Source of the DNA: JBKQHQ01 sp052148715
Lineage (GTDB): Bacteria > Pseudomonadota > Alphaproteobacteria > Rhizobiales > Xanthobacteraceae
DNA: 51,207 nucleotides
Reading direction: 5' to 3'
NCBI GenBank assembly: GCA_052148715.1
Contig: JBKQHQ010000140.1
Coordinates: 1-51,207, forward strand
Under the pieces are notes generated by a model. The model was given only the letters and a program-made list of their open reading frames with translations, was not told the origin of the DNA and did not search any database. The position numbers were made by a program, and so were the translations under genes. Every line of letters begins with the position of its first letter. Positions within the stretch are counted from its first letter, which is position 1. Shown here piece by piece: positions 8,848 through 18,272 of the stretch.

Positions 8848-8894
8848 GGGCGGCGCGGGCTTGTAGGTTCGCGCCGATCTGAACCGTTGGCACC

Positions 8895-10349
8895 ATGAAG
8901 CTTCGCGATGTCCTCATTGAGCAAGCCGAGCTCGATTCGCGTCTTGCCGAAATCGAGATCACCGGGATTGCGGCGGACAGCCGCCGGGTCAAGCCGGGCG
9001 ATCTGTTCATCGCCGTGCCGGGGGCGAAAGCCGACGGCTTGACGTTCGTGCCGCAAGCGCTCGCCGCCGGCGCCGTTGCGGTCGCCGCGGAACGCGTTCC
9101 GAGCGAGGCGCTGCCGGACGGCGTTGCGTTCGTCAAAGTCGGCAGCGTCCGCCGCGCGCTCGCGCTTGCCGCGGCGCAGCTCTATCCGCGCCAGCCGCCG
9201 GTGATCGCGGCGGTGACCGGTACGAGCGGCAAGACCTCAATCGCGGCGTTCACCCGGCAGATCTGGAACGCGCTTGGACAGGCGGCCGCGAGCATCGGCA
9301 CGATCGGCATCGTCGCGCCCCTTCGCGAGACCTACGGATCACTGACGACGCCCGATCCGATCGACCTGCACCGCTCGCTCGATGCTCTTGCCCGCGAGGG
9401 CGTGACGCATCTTGCGATCGAAGCATCCTCGCACGGGCTCGATCAGCATCGGCTCGATGGTGTGCGCATTGCCGCTGCCGCCTTCACCAACCTCACCCGT
9501 GACCACCTCGATTATCATCCAAGCTTTGATGCCTATTTGCACGCCAAACTCAGATTGTTCACCGATTTGCTGCCGCAATCCGGCACGGCGGTGGTCGAGG
9601 TCGACCACGACCACGCACAAGCGTTCATCGACGCGGCGCTACATCGCCAGGTGCACGTATTGACCGTCGGCAGAGCAGCGTCTGACCTTCGTCTGATCGA
9701 GACGACGATCGATGGCTTTGCGCAGCGCCTGCGCCTTACCTATGCGGGGCGCGAGACAAGCTTGCTTCTGCCCCTCGTCGGCGCCTTCCAGGTCGAGAAT
9801 GCGCTCGTTGCCGCCGGCCTCACCATTGCGACCGGCAGCGATCCCGATCGGGTGTTTGCCGCGCTCGAGCATCTCAAGGGCGCCAAAGGCCGGCTCGAGC
9901 TCGTCGGCGAGTCGCGCCGGGCGCCGATTTTCGTCGACTACGCGCACAAGCCTGACGCGCTCGCCAAGGCGCTCGAGGCGCTGCGCCCCTACGCCCGGCG
10001 CCGTCTCATCGTGGTGTTCGGCGCGGGCGGCGATCGTGACGCCGGCAAGCGGCCGATCATGGGCGCAATTGCGGCGCGGGACGCCGATCGGGTAATCGTC
10101 ACCGATGATAATCCGCGCAGTGAGGATCCGGCAGCGATCCGTGCCGCGATTCTGCGGGCGGCGCCGGGTGCCGCCGAGATCGGCGACCGGCGTCAAGCAA
10201 TCCGGGCGGCCGTTGCCGAGCTGCAACCGGGTGACGTGCTGCTGATCGCCGGCAAAGGCCATGAAAGCGGCCAAATCATCGGCGACCGAGTACTACAATT
10301 CACCGATCACGAGGCTGTCGCTGCTGTTCTCAAGGAGACGGTTGCATGA
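8895..10349 (+). CDS. murE: UDP-MurNAc-tripeptide synthetase, meso-diaminopimelate-adding
   Basis: Adds the third stem residue to UDP-MurNAc-L-Ala-D-Glu. The 484-residue protein has the ATP loop VTGTSGKTS (about 108-115), the central Mur ligase block with HLAIEASSHGLDQHRLDG, and D405-N-P-R408, the motif that selects meso-diaminopimelate rather than lysine. A 47-bp gap separates it from ftsI; its end overlaps murF by ATGA. Cytoplasmic enzyme. Confidence 0.96.
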   Translation: MKLRDVLIEQAELDSRLAEIEITGIAADSRRVKPGDLFIAVPGAKADGLTFVPQALAAGAVAVAAERVPSEALPDGVAFVKVGSVRRALALAAAQLYPRQPPVIAAVTGTSGKTSIAAFTRQIWNALGQAAASIGTIGIVAPLRETYGSLTTPDPIDLHRSLDALAREGVTHLAIEASSHGLDQHRLDGVRIAAAAFTNLTRDHLDYHPSFDAYLHAKLRLFTDLLPQSGTAVVEVDHDHAQAFIDAALHRQVHVLTVGRAASDLRLIETTIDGFAQRLRLTYAGRETSLLLPLVGAFQVENALVAAGLTIATGSDPDRVFAALEHLKGAKGRLELVGESRRAPIFVDYAHKPDALAKALEALRPYARRRLIVVFGAGGDRDAGKRPIMGAIAARDADRVIVTDDNPRSEDPAAIRAAILRAAPGAAEIGDRRQAIRAAVAELQPGDVLLIAGKGHESGQIIGDRVLQFTDHEAVAAVLKETVA

Positions 10350-11791
10350 GCGATCGCGCGCTATGGACCGTCGCCGCCATGGTCTCGGCCATGCGCGCCC
10401 AACAAACCGCCGGCGTGCCGGATGCGATTTCGGGGATCTCGATCGATAGCCGCACTATCGCGCCCGGGGACGCGTTCTTTGCCATCAAGGGCGATAACCG
10501 AGACGGACATGATTTCGTCGCCAGCGCCCTGAAGGCCGGGGCCGGGCTTGCGGTCGTTGCGGCAGCGAGGCGCCAAGATTTCCCCGCCGACGCGCCTTTG
10601 CTGGTCGTTCCCGATGTGCTCGATGGTCTACGCGAGCTGGCGCATGCCGCCCGTGCGCGCTCGCTTGCCAAGGTCGTCGCCGTCACCGGCTCGGTCGGCA
10701 AGACCGGCACGAAGGAGGCGTTGCGGCTCGCGCTATCCAAAGACGGGGAGACCTACGCTTCCGCCGCCTCCTACAATAATCATTGGGGGGTGCCGCTGTC
10801 GCTTGCGCGGTGCCCGGCGACAGCGCGCTACGCCATATTCGAGCTCGGCATGAATCACGCGGGCGAGATCGCGCCGCTCGTCCGGCTGGTGCGCCCGCAT
10901 GTAGCGATCATCACGACCGTCGAGCCGGTGCATCTCGAATTCTTCGCCTCGGTCGAGGCCATCGCCGATGCCAAGGCGGAAATCTTTCTGGGTCTCGAGC
11001 CCGGCGGAGTGGCGGTGATCAATTGCGACAATCCTCAGTTCGCGCGGCTCAAGCGCCACGCCAAGGCGGCGGGCGTCGAGCGGGTGGTCACCTTCGGCGA
11101 GCAGGCGAAGGCGGACGCGGCACTGCGCAAGCTTTCGCTGCAGCCGCATTGCTCAACCGTGAGCGCCCGCATTCTCGGCGTCGATCTCAGCTATAAGATC
11201 GGCGCTCCGGGACGCCATCTGGTCATCAATTCGCTTGCCGTGCTCGCTGCCGTGTCGCTTGTCGGCGCCGATCTCGCACTTGCCGCCTTGGCGCTTTGCG
11301 AGCTGAAGCCACCGGCTGGCCGCGGCGCGCGGATGACCCTGTCGCTCGACCAAGGAACCGCTTCGCTGATTGACGAGAGCTACAACGCCAATCCGGCCTC
11401 GATGCGTGCGGCTCTGGCGTTGCTCGGCCAAATGCCGGTCGCCGGCGGCGGCCGGCGCATCGCCGTGCTCGGCGACATGTTGGAGCTGGGGCCGCTCGGC
11501 GGCGACCTGCACCGGAACCTGCTCGAGCCGATTGCCGCCCATCAAATCGACCTCGTGTTCTGCTGCGGGCCGTTGATGCGCGCGCTGTGGGACGCTCTTC
11601 CCTCCGAACGCCGGGGCGGCTATGCCGATGATTCTTCTGCGCTCGCGCCGCGAATCATCGGCGAGTTGCGTGCGGGCGATGCCGTGATGGTCAAAGGCTC
11701 CCTCGGCTCGCGCATGGGGCCGCTGGTCAAAGCGTTGGAGCGACAATACCCGCTGCGTCGGGCGCTCCAAGACGCACCCGCGCAAGGCTGA
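10346..11791 (+). CDS. murF: UDP-MurNAc-tripeptide:D-Ala-D-Ala ligase
   Basis: Adds D-Ala-D-Ala, made by the Ddl encoded downstream, to complete the pentapeptide. The 481-residue protein has the ATP loop TGSVGKTGTKE (about 113-123), the middle-domain motif SYNNHWGVPLSL and the block IDESYNANPASMRAAL, both typical of MurF. The start overlaps the murE stop (ATGA), so the two are probably coupled. A 6-bp gap leads to mraY. Confidence 0.95.
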   Translation: MSDRALWTVAAMVSAMRAQQTAGVPDAISGISIDSRTIAPGDAFFAIKGDNRDGHDFVASALKAGAGLAVVAAARRQDFPADAPLLVVPDVLDGLRELAHAARARSLAKVVAVTGSVGKTGTKEALRLALSKDGETYASAASYNNHWGVPLSLARCPATARYAIFELGMNHAGEIAPLVRLVRPHVAIITTVEPVHLEFFASVEAIADAKAEIFLGLEPGGVAVINCDNPQFARLKRHAKAAGVERVVTFGEQAKADAALRKLSLQPHCSTVSARILGVDLSYKIGAPGRHLVINSLAVLAAVSLVGADLALAALALCELKPPAGRGARMTLSLDQGTASLIDESYNANPASMRAALALLGQMPVAGGGRRIAVLGDMLELGPLGGDLHRNLLEPIAAHQIDLVFCCGPLMRALWDALPSERRGGYADDSSALAPRIIGELRAGDAVMVKGSLGSRMGPLVKALERQYPLRRALQDAPAQG

Positions 11792-11797
11792 GATCCG

Positions 11798-12883
11798 ATG
11801 CTCTATTGGTTGACCGAACTTTCGGACAAGATCTCTGTCCTCAACGTCTTCCGTTACATCACGTTTCGCACCGGCGGCGCCGTCGTTACGGCCTTGGTCT
11901 TCGTATTCTGGTTCGGCCCGACGATCATCAACAAGCTGCGCCTGAAGCAGGGCAAAGGGCAGCCGATCCGCGCCGACGGCCCGCAATCGCACCTCGTCAC
12001 CAAGAAAGGCACGCCCACCATGGGTGGGCTGATGATCCTCTCCGGTCTCGTGGTCTCGACCATGCTGTGGGCCAACCCGGCCAATCCCTATGTCTGGATC
12101 GTGCTTGGGGTCACGCTCAGCTTCGGCCTCGTCGGCTTCTACGACGACTACCTCAAGGTCATCAGGCAGACGCACAAAGGCTTCCCCGGCATTATTCGTC
12201 TACTCATCGAGGTGCTCATCGCCGCCGCGGCCTGCTGGGCGCTGATGCAGCTCGGGCGTCCGCCGTTCGCCACGTCGCTGACCTTTCCGCTGTTCAAGGA
12301 ATTTATGGTCGATCTCGGCTGGTATTTTATCGTCTCAGGCGCCTTCATCATCGTCGGCGCCGGCAATGCGGTGAACCTCACCGACGGCCTCGATGGGCTC
12401 GCCATCGTGCCGGTGATGATCGCGGCCGCGAGCTTCGGCATGATCGCGTATTTGTCCGGCAATGCCTTGTTCGCCGACTATCTCAACATTCACTTTGTCG
12501 CCGGCACCGGCGAACTCGCGGTGCTGTGCGGGGCCGTGCTCGGGGCGGGCCTTGGCTTTCTTTGGTTCAACGCGCCGCCCGCCTCAATCTTCATGGGCGA
12601 CACTGGTTCGCTAGCACTCGGCGGAATGATCGGCACGATTGCCGTCGCGACTAAGCATGAGATCGTGCTGGCGGTGATCGGCGGGCTGTTCGTGCTCGAA
12701 GCCGTCTCGGTGATCGTGCAGGTGGTCTCGTTCAAGCTGACCGGCAAACGCGTGTTCAAGATGGCGCCGATCCACCATCACTTCGAGCAACTGGGCTGGA
12801 CCGAGGCGCAGGTCGTCATCCGCTTCTGGATCGTCTCCGTTGTGCTGGCGCTCGCCGGGCTGTCGACGCTGAAGCTGAGGTGA
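11798..12883 (+). CDS. mraY: Phospho-MurNAc-pentapeptide translocase
   Basis: An integral inner-membrane enzyme that moves phospho-MurNAc-pentapeptide to undecaprenyl phosphate, forming lipid I. The 361 residues make about ten hydrophobic helices. Catalytic motifs are present: FYDDYLKV, NLTDGLDGLA, FMGDTGSLALGG and the loop MAPIHHHFEQLGW. The ATG at 11798 follows GAGAT. It ends 3 bp before the murD start. Confidence 0.97.
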   Translation: MLYWLTELSDKISVLNVFRYITFRTGGAVVTALVFVFWFGPTIINKLRLKQGKGQPIRADGPQSHLVTKKGTPTMGGLMILSGLVVSTMLWANPANPYVWIVLGVTLSFGLVGFYDDYLKVIRQTHKGFPGIIRLLIEVLIAAAACWALMQLGRPPFATSLTFPLFKEFMVDLGWYFIVSGAFIIVGAGNAVNLTDGLDGLAIVPVMIAAASFGMIAYLSGNALFADYLNIHFVAGTGELAVLCGAVLGAGLGFLWFNAPPASIFMGDTGSLALGGMIGTIAVATKHEIVLAVIGGLFVLEAVSVIVQVVSFKLTGKRVFKMAPIHHHFEQLGWTEAQVVIRFWIVSVVLALAGLSTLKLR

Positions 12884-12886
12884 GCC

Positions 12887-14290
12887 TTGATCCCGGTCAC
12901 GACATTTTCGGGCAAGACGGTCGCCGTGTTCGGCCTCGGCGCGTCCGGCCTTGCAACCTGTCGCGCGCTTGCTGCCGGCGGGGCGAGCATCATCGTCGAT
13001 GACGATGATCAGAAAAAGCTCGCTGAGGCGAGCGGCGCCGGCTTTACGACCGCAGGTCTGCGCCGCGCCGACTGGTCGGTGATCGCCGCGCTTGTGTTGT
13101 CACCCGGCGTGCCGCTGACGCATCCTGCGCCGCATTGGGCCGCTGCGCTCGCGCAAAAGTCCGGCGTCGAGGTGATCGGGGACATCGAGTTGTTCAGCCG
13201 CGAACGCCAGCGCCACACGCCGCAAGCGCCGTTTATTGCCATCACCGGCACCAACGGCAAGTCGACGACGACTGCGCTCATTGCGCACATCCTGCGCACC
13301 GCCGGCGCGGACGTACAACTCGGCGGCAATATCGGGATCCCGATCCTCGCGCTCGATTCGCCGGCGAACAGCCGCCATCACGTCATCGAGGTCTCGTCCT
13401 ATCAGATCGACCTTACCCCCTCGCTGACGCCGAGCGTGGGCGTGCTCCTGAATATAACGCCCGATCATCTTGACCGGCATGGGAGCATGGAGAATTACGC
13501 TCGCGTCAAGTCGCGGCTCGTTCAGCACGCGGACTTCGCCGCGGTCGGATTCGACGATCCGTATTCGGTCGCGATCGCGACCAAGCTGCAGGGCCCGAAG
13601 GTTTATTTCAGCGCCGAAAAGAACCCCGGGTCTGGCGCAATCTACGTTGCCCGATCGACGTCGACCCTGATCCGCCGCGACGGTGCGCCCGACGCCGTGT
13701 TGGCTGATCTGACCGGGATCCGGACGCTGCGCGGCCAGCATAATGCGCAGAACGCCGCGGCGGCGCTTGCCGCCCTGCTTCCCTTAAAGCTTGATTCGAG
13801 CGTCGTGCAAGAAGCGCTGCGCAGCTTTCCCGGCCTTCCGCACCGACTGGAGGAGGTCGGCCGCGCCGGACGCGTGCTCTTCGTCAACGATTCCAAGGCA
13901 ACGAACGCGGATTCGACGGAAAGAGCCCTCGCTTCCTTTCCGGGCGAGATTTTTTGGATTGCCGGAGGCAAGGCGAAGGCCGGCGGAATTGCGGGCCTCG
14001 AGCGCTACTTCCCGCGCATTCGCCGGGCCTACCTCATCGGCGAGGCGGCTGAGGACTTTGCAGCGACGCTTGATGGACGGGTGGAGCATCAAGTCGTCGG
14101 CACGTTGGAGCGGGCGGTCGAGTACGCGGCGCGTGACGCGGCCCGCTCCGTTGCATCCGAGCCAATCGTGCTGCTGTCGCCGGCCTGCGCGTCATTCGAT
14201 CAGTTTCGCAATTTCGAGGTTCGCGGCGCCAGGTTTCGCGACCTCGTCCGCACCCTCGATGGCATCGAGCCGATGAAGGAGGCTTCCTGA
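12887..14290 (+). CDS. murD: UDP-MurNAc-L-alanine:D-glutamate ligase
   Basis: Adds D-glutamate to UDP-MurNAc-L-Ala. The 467-residue protein opens with a Rossmann-type VAVFGLGASGLATCRAL, then the ATP loop ITGTNGKSTTTALI (about 116-129), SSYQID and the C-terminal NDSKATNADST block. The start chosen is TTG at 12887, with GAGGTGA 3 bases before it; TTG starts are accepted but less common, and no better ATG lies before the first Rossmann motif. The stop overlaps the ftsW ATG by one base. Confidence 0.94.
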   Translation: MIPVTTFSGKTVAVFGLGASGLATCRALAAGGASIIVDDDDQKKLAEASGAGFTTAGLRRADWSVIAALVLSPGVPLTHPAPHWAAALAQKSGVEVIGDIELFSRERQRHTPQAPFIAITGTNGKSTTTALIAHILRTAGADVQLGGNIGIPILALDSPANSRHHVIEVSSYQIDLTPSLTPSVGVLLNITPDHLDRHGSMENYARVKSRLVQHADFAAVGFDDPYSVAIATKLQGPKVYFSAEKNPGSGAIYVARSTSTLIRRDGAPDAVLADLTGIRTLRGQHNAQNAAAALAALLPLKLDSSVVQEALRSFPGLPHRLEEVGRAGRVLFVNDSKATNADSTERALASFPGEIFWIAGGKAKAGGIAGLERYFPRIRRAYLIGEAAEDFAATLDGRVEHQVVGTLERAVEYAARDAARSVASEPIVLLSPACASFDQFRNFEVRGARFRDLVRTLDGIEPMKEAS

Positions 14291-15444
14291 TGGTCTCGCG
14301 CGCGGAACGCACGCCTTTGGGCGAGTGGTGGTGGACCGTGGACAAGCTGACGCTGGCGGCGCTTGCGGCGCTGATCATGGCCGGCGTCGTGCTGTCGCTG
14401 GCGGCAAGCCCGCCGGTCGCGGTGCGGCTTGGACTCGATGCGTTTTATTTCGTCAGCCGCCACGTCATGTATCTCGTTCCAACCATTGCGGTGTTGCTGG
14501 CGACCTCGTTCCTGCAGCCGCGGCAGATCCGTCGCCTGGCGCTTGTCGTCTTCGTCGTCAGCCTGGCGATGCTGGCCGCCACGCTCGTATTCGGCATCGA
14601 GATCAAAGGCGCTCGCCGGTGGATCGTGCTTGCCGGCATGAACATTCAGCCCTCTGAATTCCTCAAGCCGGCTTTCGTGATCTTGATTGCCTGGTTGTTC
14701 GGCGAGGCGGCGAAGCGTCCCGAGATGCCGGCAAATACGCTGGCGCTCGTGCTGCTTCTGCTCGTGGTCACGCTGTTGGTGAAGCAGCCCGATTTCGGCC
14801 AGACCATGCTGATCCTGCTGGTGTGGGCCGCGCTGTTTTTTCTCGCCGGCATGCGGTTTATTTGGGTGATTGGCCTTGGCGGCGCCGCCTTGGCCGGGTT
14901 GGTCGGCGCGTATTTCACATTTGCGCACGTGGCCGCCCGCATCCAGCGTTTCTTCGATCCCGCCTCCGGCGATACCTTTCAGATCGACAACGCCATCGGA
15001 TCGTTCATGCGCGGCGGCTGGTTTGGCCAAGGGCCGGGCGAGGGCACGGTCAAACGTATCTTGCCTGACAGCCATGCCGATTTCGTGTTGTCGGTCGCGG
15101 CCGAGGAGTTCGGCATCGTGCTGTGCTTGGTGTTGGCGGCGCTGTTTGCCTTCGTGGTGCTGCGGGGGCTGCGGCACGCCATGCAGAGCAACGATCCATT
15201 CACGCGGTTTGCGGTGGCCGGCCTCTCCATCCTGTTCGGCGCCCAATCCGCCATCAACATGGCGGTTAATTTGCACCTGATTCCAGCCAAGGGCATGACG
15301 CTGCCGTTCATCTCCTACGGCGGCTCTTCCATGATCTCAGTCGCCTACGGGATGGGCATGTTGCTGGCGCTGACCCGTGAGCGCCCGCGCGCAGAGCTGC
15401 TCGCGAACCCTAATGCCTACATGCCGGCGCGGAGCCCGGCCTGA
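14290..15444 (+). CDS. ftsW: Septal peptidoglycan glycosyltransferase FtsW
   Basis: A SEDS-family lipid II polymerase that works with FtsI. The 384 residues contain about ten hydrophobic segments; SEDS motifs include GARRWI, QPSEFLKPAFVI, KQPDFGQTMLI and the final FISYGGSSMISVAYGMGMLL. The acidic catalytic residue expected in the large periplasmic loop would be in the region around DSHADFVLSVAAEE. TGATG overlaps on both sides (with murD and murG) suggest tight coupling. Confidence 0.95.
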   Translation: MVSRAERTPLGEWWWTVDKLTLAALAALIMAGVVLSLAASPPVAVRLGLDAFYFVSRHVMYLVPTIAVLLATSFLQPRQIRRLALVVFVVSLAMLAATLVFGIEIKGARRWIVLAGMNIQPSEFLKPAFVILIAWLFGEAAKRPEMPANTLALVLLLLVVTLLVKQPDFGQTMLILLVWAALFFLAGMRFIWVIGLGGAALAGLVGAYFTFAHVAARIQRFFDPASGDTFQIDNAIGSFMRGGWFGQGPGEGTVKRILPDSHADFVLSVAAEEFGIVLCLVLAALFAFVVLRGLRHAMQSNDPFTRFAVAGLSILFGAQSAINMAVNLHLIPAKGMTLPFISYGGSSMISVAYGMGMLLALTRERPRAELLANPNAYMPARSPA

Positions 15445-16577
15445 TGGCCAAGCCGCGCCGTGCTCCGCTCGTGGTCGTCGCCGCCGGCGGGACCGGCGGG
15501 CATCTGTTTCCGGCGGAGGCATTGAGCGCAGCGCTCGCGCGCCGCGGTATCTTGGTCGATTTGGCGACCGATGTGCGCGCGACCCGCTACGGCGGCAAAT
15601 TCCCCGCCCGCGCCACCCATGTCATTCCGAGCGAGACGATCCGGGCGCGCACGCCCCTGTCCTTGATCAAGACCGCGTCGGTCCTCGGTTTCGGCGTCAC
15701 GCGCGCTTGGCTGCTGCTCGGCCGGCTTAAGCCCGCTGCAGTGATCGGCTTCGGCGGATACCCGACCATTCCCACCGTCCTCGCCGCCACCATGCGCCAC
15801 ATTCCGACGCTCATTCACGAGCAGAACGGCGTGATGGGTCGCGCCAACCGCCTGCTGGCGCCGCGCGTCAGCGCGATTGCAACGAGCTTTGCCGGGGTCT
15901 TGAAAGACGATCGCCGCCTTGCGGCCAAGGAAACCCGGGTCGGCAACCCGGTGCGGCCCGCGGTGGTTGCTGCGGCGGCGCTGCCTTACGCCCGGCCGGA
16001 GCCCGGCGGGCCGCTGCGGCTCCTTATTTTTGGCGGCAGCCAAGGGGCGCGCATCATGGCCGACATCGTGCCGGCGGCGGTCGAGCGCCTTGAGCCGGCC
16101 CTGTGGGCGCGGCGCAACATCGTGCAGCAAGCGCGCGAAGAGGATATGCCGCGCGTGAAGGCGGTCTATGCGCGGCTGAAAGTCGTGGCCGAAGTGGCGC
16201 CATTTTTTGCCGATCTGCCGGCGCGGATCGCGGCAAGCCACCTCGTCGTCGCGCGCTCCGGCGCATCGACGGTCGCGGAGCTTGCCGCGATCGGGCGCCC
16301 CGCGATTCTCATACCCCTGCCGCATGCCCTTGATCAGGACCAGCTTGCCAATGCTACCGTGCTAGAGAAGGCGGGCGGGGCGATTCGGATCGCCCAAGCC
16401 GAGTTCTCGCCCGACCGGTTGGCAGCCGAGATTTCCGCGCTGGCGGCCGAGCCGGGACGGCTGACCGGCATGGCCGAGCGCGTACGCTCGATCGGTGCGC
16501 TCGACGCCGCAGACCGGCTGGCTGACTTGTTGCTGCGCGTCGCCAACGTGCAAACGAAGGAGTTGCAGGCGAAATGA
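15444..16577 (+). CDS. murG: Lipid II synthase MurG (UDP-GlcNAc transferase)
   Basis: Transfers GlcNAc to lipid I on the inner face of the membrane. The 377-residue GT28 protein has the N-terminal GGTGGHLFPAEAL loop, HEQNGVMGRANRLL, the second glycine loop FGGSQGA and the C-terminal donor site LVVARSGASTVAEL with HALDQDQLANA. The stop overlaps the murC start (ATGA). Confidence 0.96.
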   Translation: MAKPRRAPLVVVAAGGTGGHLFPAEALSAALARRGILVDLATDVRATRYGGKFPARATHVIPSETIRARTPLSLIKTASVLGFGVTRAWLLLGRLKPAAVIGFGGYPTIPTVLAATMRHIPTLIHEQNGVMGRANRLLAPRVSAIATSFAGVLKDDRRLAAKETRVGNPVRPAVVAAAALPYARPEPGGPLRLLIFGGSQGARIMADIVPAAVERLEPALWARRNIVQQAREEDMPRVKAVYARLKVVAEVAPFFADLPARIAASHLVVARSGASTVAELAAIGRPAILIPLPHALDQDQLANATVLEKAGGAIRIAQAEFSPDRLAAEISALAAEPGRLTGMAERVRSIGALDAADRLADLLLRVANVQTKELQAK

Positions 16578-17986
16578 AGCTGCCGCGCGATATCGGTCCC
16601 GTGCACTTCGTCGGCATCGGCGGCATCGGCATGAGCGGCATCGCCGAGGTGTTAGTCAATCTCGGCTATACGGTCACCGGCTCCGACGTAGCCGACAGCG
16701 CCAACGTCAAGCGCCTGCGTGACAAGGGCATCCGCGTCGCCATCGGTCATGACGCTGGAAACCTCGACGGCGCCGACGTCGTCGTCGTTTCCTCCGCCAT
16801 CAAACGCGACAATCCGGAGCTCTTGGCCGCGCGGACGTTGCGCCTGCCCGTGGTGCGCCGCGCCGAGATGCTGGCCGAGCTGATGCGGCTGAAGAGTTGC
16901 GTCGCCATCGCCGGCACGCACGGCAAGACCACCACGACATCGTTCGTCGCGGCGCTGCTCGATGCCGGTAATTTGGATCCGACCGTCATCAATGGCGGCA
17001 TCATCAATTCGTACGGTACCAATGCCCGGCTCGGTGCCGGCGACTGGATGGTGGTCGAAGCCGACGAATCGGACGGCACCTTCCTAAAACTTCCCGCCGA
17101 CATCGCCATCGTCACCAACGTGGACGCCGAGCACCTCGACCACTTCAAGACCTTTGCGGCCATTCAGGATGCCTTCTGCGCGTTCATCGAAAATGTCCCG
17201 TTTTACGGGTTTGCCGTCATGTGCACGGATCATCCGATCGTGCAGCGGCTGGTCGGCCGCATCGAGGACCGCCGCATCATCACCTATGGTGAGAACCAGC
17301 AGGCGGATGTGCGCCTCGTCGAAGTCGAACATGCCGACGGCAAATCACGCTTTTCGGTGTTGTTCCGCGATCGCGCAGGCGACACCGTTCATGCCATCGA
17401 GCGGCTATCGCTGCCGATGCCGGGCCGCCACAACGCGCTCAATGCCACGGCAGCCGTCACGGTCGCCCACGAGCTCGGCGTTGCGGATGAAGCGATCCGC
17501 AAGGCGCTCGCGGCCTTCGGCGGCGTCAAACGGCGCTTCACGAGGACCGGCGAATGGAACGGCGTCAACATCATTGATGACTATGGCCATCACCCGATCG
17601 AGATTGCGGCGGTGCTGCGGGCGGCGCGGGAATCGACCAAAGGCCAGGTCATCGCCGTCGTGCAGCCGCATCGCTTCACCCGGCTTGCCTCGCTGTTCGA
17701 GCCATTCTCGACTTGCTTCAACGATGCCGACGCCGTGATCGTGGCCGATGTCTACTCGGCCGGCGAAGCGCCCATTGCCGGTGCCGATCGCGACGCGCTC
17801 GTCGAGGCCATGCGGGCGCGCGGACATCGCCACGTGATTGCGCTCGATGGGCCGCATCAGCTCGCACCGATCATCAGAAAGCTTGCCCACGCCGGCGACT
17901 ACGTCGTGTGCCTCGGCGCCGGCAATATCACGCAATGGGCCTACGCGCTGCCCGGCGAGCTTTCGGCGCTCGGGGCCGCAGCGTGA
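16574..17986 (+). CDS. murC: UDP-MurNAc:L-alanine ligase
   Basis: Starts the stem peptide by adding L-alanine. The 470-residue protein has the Rossmann loop FVGIGGIGMSGIAEVL (about 10-25), the ATP loop IAGTHGKTTTTS (about 113-124), VVEADESDGTF and the late motif DDYGHHPIEI. ATGA overlap with murG. After the stop, a 286-bp spacer with a palindromic repeat breaks the otherwise tight operon. Confidence 0.96.
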   Translation: MKLPRDIGPVHFVGIGGIGMSGIAEVLVNLGYTVTGSDVADSANVKRLRDKGIRVAIGHDAGNLDGADVVVVSSAIKRDNPELLAARTLRLPVVRRAEMLAELMRLKSCVAIAGTHGKTTTTSFVAALLDAGNLDPTVINGGIINSYGTNARLGAGDWMVVEADESDGTFLKLPADIAIVTNVDAEHLDHFKTFAAIQDAFCAFIENVPFYGFAVMCTDHPIVQRLVGRIEDRRIITYGENQQADVRLVEVEHADGKSRFSVLFRDRAGDTVHAIERLSLPMPGRHNALNATAAVTVAHELGVADEAIRKALAAFGGVKRRFTRTGEWNGVNIIDDYGHHPIEIAAVLRAARESTKGQVIAVVQPHRFTRLASLFEPFSTCFNDADAVIVADVYSAGEAPIAGADRDALVEAMRARGHRHVIALDGPHQLAPIIRKLAHAGDYVVCLGAGNITQWAYALPGELSALGAAA

Positions 17987-18045
17987 TCAAGTGTCGTGCC
18001 GTGACGGGGACAGCTGGAGTGGATCTCAATCGACAGGGATCGCGT

Positions 18046-18220
18046 GTAGGGTGGGCAAAGGCGGCCCCGACGCTTCGATTGATGCACCGCGCCAGATCCG
18101 CCGTGCCCACGTGGTCGGGCGCGGCCAAAAAGCATCTGAGGTCGGGCCTCACCGCGCGGGCACGGCGGACCTGGCGCCGTGCCGACGTGTTGACGCCTCG
18201 GCCGCCTTTGCCCGCCCTAC
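18046..18220. repeat. Long palindromic intergenic element between murC and murB
   Basis: Outer arms GTAGGGTGGGCAAAGGCGGC (18046 on) and its near-complement ending at 18220 differ at one of 21 bases. Inner arms at 18092-18111 and 18155-18174 (core TCCGCCGTGCCC) pair with two mismatches. The two nested pairs would fold into one 175-nt hairpin. Sequences starting GTAGGGTGGGCAAAGGC are, from memory, a frequent dispersed repeat in Bradyrhizobium relatives. The murB frame stays open back through it, but the murB protein fold starts later. Confidence 0.75.
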
Positions 18221-18272
18221 GCCGTGTCGCCACAGGGCGCCGCGAGGGGAGGGCGCCTCAGGGGCGGCGTCA

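Noticed and set aside
18046..18220. CRISPR array or insertion sequence
   Set aside because: There are nested inverted repeats rather than spaced direct repeats, and no transposase frame.
17838..18272. N-terminal extension of MurB by 145 residues
   Set aside because: It overlaps murC and the palindromic element and lacks similarity to MurB; family length fits ATG 18273.
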